64,000 nt of DNA from UBA8337 sp965658615 (GTDB taxonomy: Bacteria > Pseudomonadota > Alphaproteobacteria > RS24). The first letter of the stretch is position 1. The number at the start of each line of letters is the position of its first letter. This document shows positions 62,525 to 64,000 of this stretch, piece by piece. The position numbers were made by a program, and so were the translations under genes. The notes under the pieces were generated by a model that searched no databases, had not been told where the DNA came from, and saw nothing but the letters and a program-made list of their open reading frames with translations. The DNA is taken from positions 56,478 through 120,477 of the forward strand of contig CBFHSX010000001.1 of the NCBI GenBank assembly GCA_965658615.1. Direction: 5' to 3'.

Positions 62525-62938
62525 ATGATTGGACGTTTGAACCATGTCGGCATTGCGACGCCGTCAATTGATGAGGCGGTAAAGCTTTACCGCGATGTGC
62601 TGGGTGCGACGAAGATTCACGAGAAGTTTAAAATGGAAGAGCAGGGCGTTTGGGTGTGTTTTGTCGACGTGCCGAACAGCCAGATCGAGCTGATCGAGCC
62701 GATCGATGAAACCAGCACCATTACCGGCTTTTTGAAAACCAACCCGCTGGGCGGCCAGCACCATATCTGCTTCGAGGTGGATGACTTGCTGGCGGCGCGC
62801 GACGAGATGGTCGCCAAAGGGGCACGGGTTTTGGGCGAGCCGCGCATTGGCGCGCATGGCACGCCGATTATTTTCGTGCATCCCAAGGATATGGGCGGTG
62901 TGCTGATCGAGTTGATGCAAAAACCCGAAGCGCATTAA
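62525..62938 (+). CDS. mce: Methylmalonyl-CoA epimerase
   Basis: A 137-residue glyoxalase-fold protein. GRLNHVGIATPSIDEAVKLY has the first metal histidine; GGQHHICFEVDDLLAARDEM the second; GVLIELMQ near the C-terminus the metal glutamate. Length and motifs match methylmalonyl-CoA epimerase, which converts the S to the R form in propionate breakdown. GGGAG precedes the ATG at 62525. The mutase and carboxylase are not in the window. It follows the ABC ATPase by 23 bases. Confidence 0.9.
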   Translation: MIGRLNHVGIATPSIDEAVKLYRDVLGATKIHEKFKMEEQGVWVCFVDVPNSQIELIEPIDETSTITGFLKTNPLGGQHHICFEVDDLLAARDEMVAKGARVLGEPRIGAHGTPIIFVHPKDMGGVLIELMQKPEAH

Positions 62939-62973
62939 GCGCGGGCTGCGCTTCAAAATTATCGCTCAAAATA

Positions 62974-63010
62974 AATGCCGCCCGGCGATGTGCACCGGGC
63001 GGCATTCTTC
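62974..63010. terminator. Bidirectional terminator between mce and the cupin gene
   Basis: AATGCCGCCCGG and CCGGGCGGCATT form a perfect 12-base stem with a nine-base loop, followed by CTTC on the right and preceded by an A-rich stretch on the left. It lies between convergent genes. Confidence 0.8.
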
Positions 63011-63029
63011 ATAGCACGCGAGGTGGGGA

Positions 63030-63377
63030 TTACTCGCCCCAAGCACCGTGAAATTCAAAAGCGACCGCAACCTCGTCGCCCTCAACCCAAGCATCATGGC
63101 CGGGCGCAATAGCGTAAGCATCGCCGGCTGCATAGCGCACTTCTGTCCCGTCATCATGGAGACACGCAATCGTGCCTTGAATGCAAACGCCCAAATGCTG
63201 CGCCTGGCAACTATCCGTGCCGACATTGGGTTTTATGTCGCTCGACCATTTCCAACCCGGCTGCAAGGTCAGCCGCATGACCCTTTGGCCGCCTACGTTT
63301 AACGTCTCAACCCGGGCATTATTCGGTTCATTGACCTCATCGGCCGCGGCAAAATTTTTCACTTCAATGGAAGACAT
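63030..63377 (-). CDS. Cupin-domain protein
   Basis: A 115-residue single cupin. The first motif is around WKWSSDIKPNVGTDSCQAQHLGV and the second around YAIAPGHDAWVEGDE. Only some of the usual metal histidines are present (His66 and His99 are candidates), so metal binding is uncertain. It lies nine bases downstream of a membrane-protein gene on the same strand. Function unknown. Confidence 0.75.
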   Translation of the reverse strand: MSSIEVKNFAAADEVNEPNNARVETLNVGGQRVMRLTLQPGWKWSSDIKPNVGTDSCQAQHLGVCIQGTIACLHDDGTEVRYAAGDAYAIAPGHDAWVEGDEVAVAFEFHGAWGE

Positions 63378-63386
63378 AATGCGCTC

Positions 63387-63797
63387 CTATTTTTCCCATT
63401 TGGCAAAGGCGAACAGATAGACAGTCAGCCCAAGGTTCAGCAGCACTTGTGCGATTGACAAGACCGACATCCACAGCGGTGGGGTGATTTCACTGCCAAG
63501 CGTCAGCCCCATGGCCATAATGGCATTTTTGGCCATGGCCGAGCCGCCGACGGCCAATTGCGCCAACGAGTTTACTTGCGAGAAAAACACATTTTGCGTG
63601 GCCATGGTGAAGGCAAACAACATGAACACGCCGATCAGCGAGGTGGCCATAGCGGCATAACGGATTTCCATGCGGAAATCGCGGAAAATATAGGCGGCAA
63701 AAACAACGCCGATCGGCATTATTGTACCGACCAAAAAATACAGGGCAAAAATTTGCCGATTGGCCTGCATAAAATCGATTATCTGGATTGCGGTCAT
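63387..63797 (-). CDS. Small integral membrane protein, unknown function
   Basis: A 136-residue protein with three to four hydrophobic segments at about 15-37, 46-68, 85-103 and 108-131. It contains TLGSEITPPLWMSVLSIAQ between the last two. No family recognised. Together with the cupin gene it probably forms a two-gene unit. Confidence 0.65.
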   Translation of the reverse strand: MTAIQIIDFMQANRQIFALYFLVGTIMPIGVVFAAYIFRDFRMEIRYAAMATSLIGVFMLFAFTMATQNVFFSQVNSLAQLAVGGSAMAKNAIMAMGLTLGSEITPPLWMSVLSIAQVLLNLGLTVYLFAFAKWEK

Positions 63798-63939
63798 GGT
63801 GATACTCCCCTCATAAAGCCGGTCACGCCATTTGCGTGCGCGTCATGATGAAAGCATTACCGGCGGCTGCTTGGGCAGCACATATTTTTGGGTGACTGTT
63901 TTGTGACGCTTTATTTGCCGGTTGCGCGGCGGGTGCGCG

Positions 63940-64000
63940 TCACAGCCATTTTGAAAAAGGCGCGCTATCACGGCCGGCCGGCACATACCATTTCTTGGCC
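63940..64000 (-). CDS. C-terminal end of a protein with a KKWYVPAG motif (partial, DUF5710-like)
   Basis: On the minus strand, the frame entering from the right edge reads AKKWYVPAGRDSAPFSKWL and stops (TGA at 63940-63942). K-x-W-Y-V-P-x-G-x-D-x-x-P-F-x-x-W is the conserved end of small DUF5710-type domains, often found in DNA primase/TOPRIM-like or plasmid-related proteins. Only 19 residues are visible, so the full protein is unknown. The 142 bases between this stop and the membrane protein start hold no gene. Confidence 0.5.
   Translation of the reverse strand, partial: AKKWYVPAGRDSAPFSKWL

Overview
The window is a GC-rich bacterial chromosome segment that is almost entirely coding. Gene content and order point to an alphaproteobacterium. 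The clusters aroA-cmk-rpsA-ihfB-lapA-pyrF-trpF-trpB-trpA-accD-folC, addB-addA, ptsH-manX-hprK-chvG-chvI facing pckA, lptC-lptA-lptB-hpf, and the FYDLN-acid zinc-ribbon protein are all typical of that class. I cannot name the genus. There is no plasmid, phage, transposase or CRISPR array in view.

Layout. 1-1.5 kb: the end of pabB, then pabA and pabC (p-aminobenzoate for folate). 1.5-9.6 kb: ribosomal protein L32, a periplasmic PQQ-type sugar dehydrogenase, malate synthase G, a methyltransferase, small membrane proteins, a membrane-anchored glutamate-synthase-like flavoprotein and a GST-fold protein. 9.6-11.25 kb is the only accessory-looking stretch: tRNA-Ser with a displaced copy of its 3' end, a small solo RTX calcium-binding-repeat gene, and a second, slightly diverged copy of the 3' end of lepA. 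11.25-19.1 kb: lepA, pheT, pheS, rplT, rpmI, a glycerophosphodiesterase and infC. 19.1-28.6 kb: glycosyltransferases, hydrolase, epimerase, queG, an FzlA-like GST, uppP, an NDUFA9-like reductase, tRNA-Leu, a putative membrane metallopeptidase, a TauE/SafE permease and RNase D. 28.6-31.4 kb: LPS-transport genes lptCAB, then hpf with no rpoN between, and tRNA-Ala.

31.5-42.3 kb is a long forward run for aromatic amino acids, nucleotides, translation and fatty-acid/folate metabolism. 42.4-56.6 kb is a reverse block: thioredoxin, AddAB recombination helicase-nuclease, MurU and a TsaE-AmgK fusion (cell-wall sugar recycling plus tRNA t6A), adenosylhomocysteinase, a regulatory PTS (HPr, EIIA-Man, HPr kinase) and the ChvG/ChvI two-component system. 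pckA (ATP-type PEP carboxykinase) faces away from chvI. 58.5-64 kb: polA, a lone ABC ATPase, methylmalonyl-CoA epimerase, a cupin, a membrane protein and the end of a gene with a WYVPAG motif at the right edge.

I did not find a clearly new multi-gene system. The most interesting material is the 9.6-11.25 kb scar region: the duplicated lepA end differs from the resident gene only at silent positions, which suggests a diverged donor allele. Other items are a likely AUA start codon for infC, a PabC homologue lacking the usual PLP-contacting glutamate, an uncharacterised HExxH membrane protein, and several palindromic intergenic elements.
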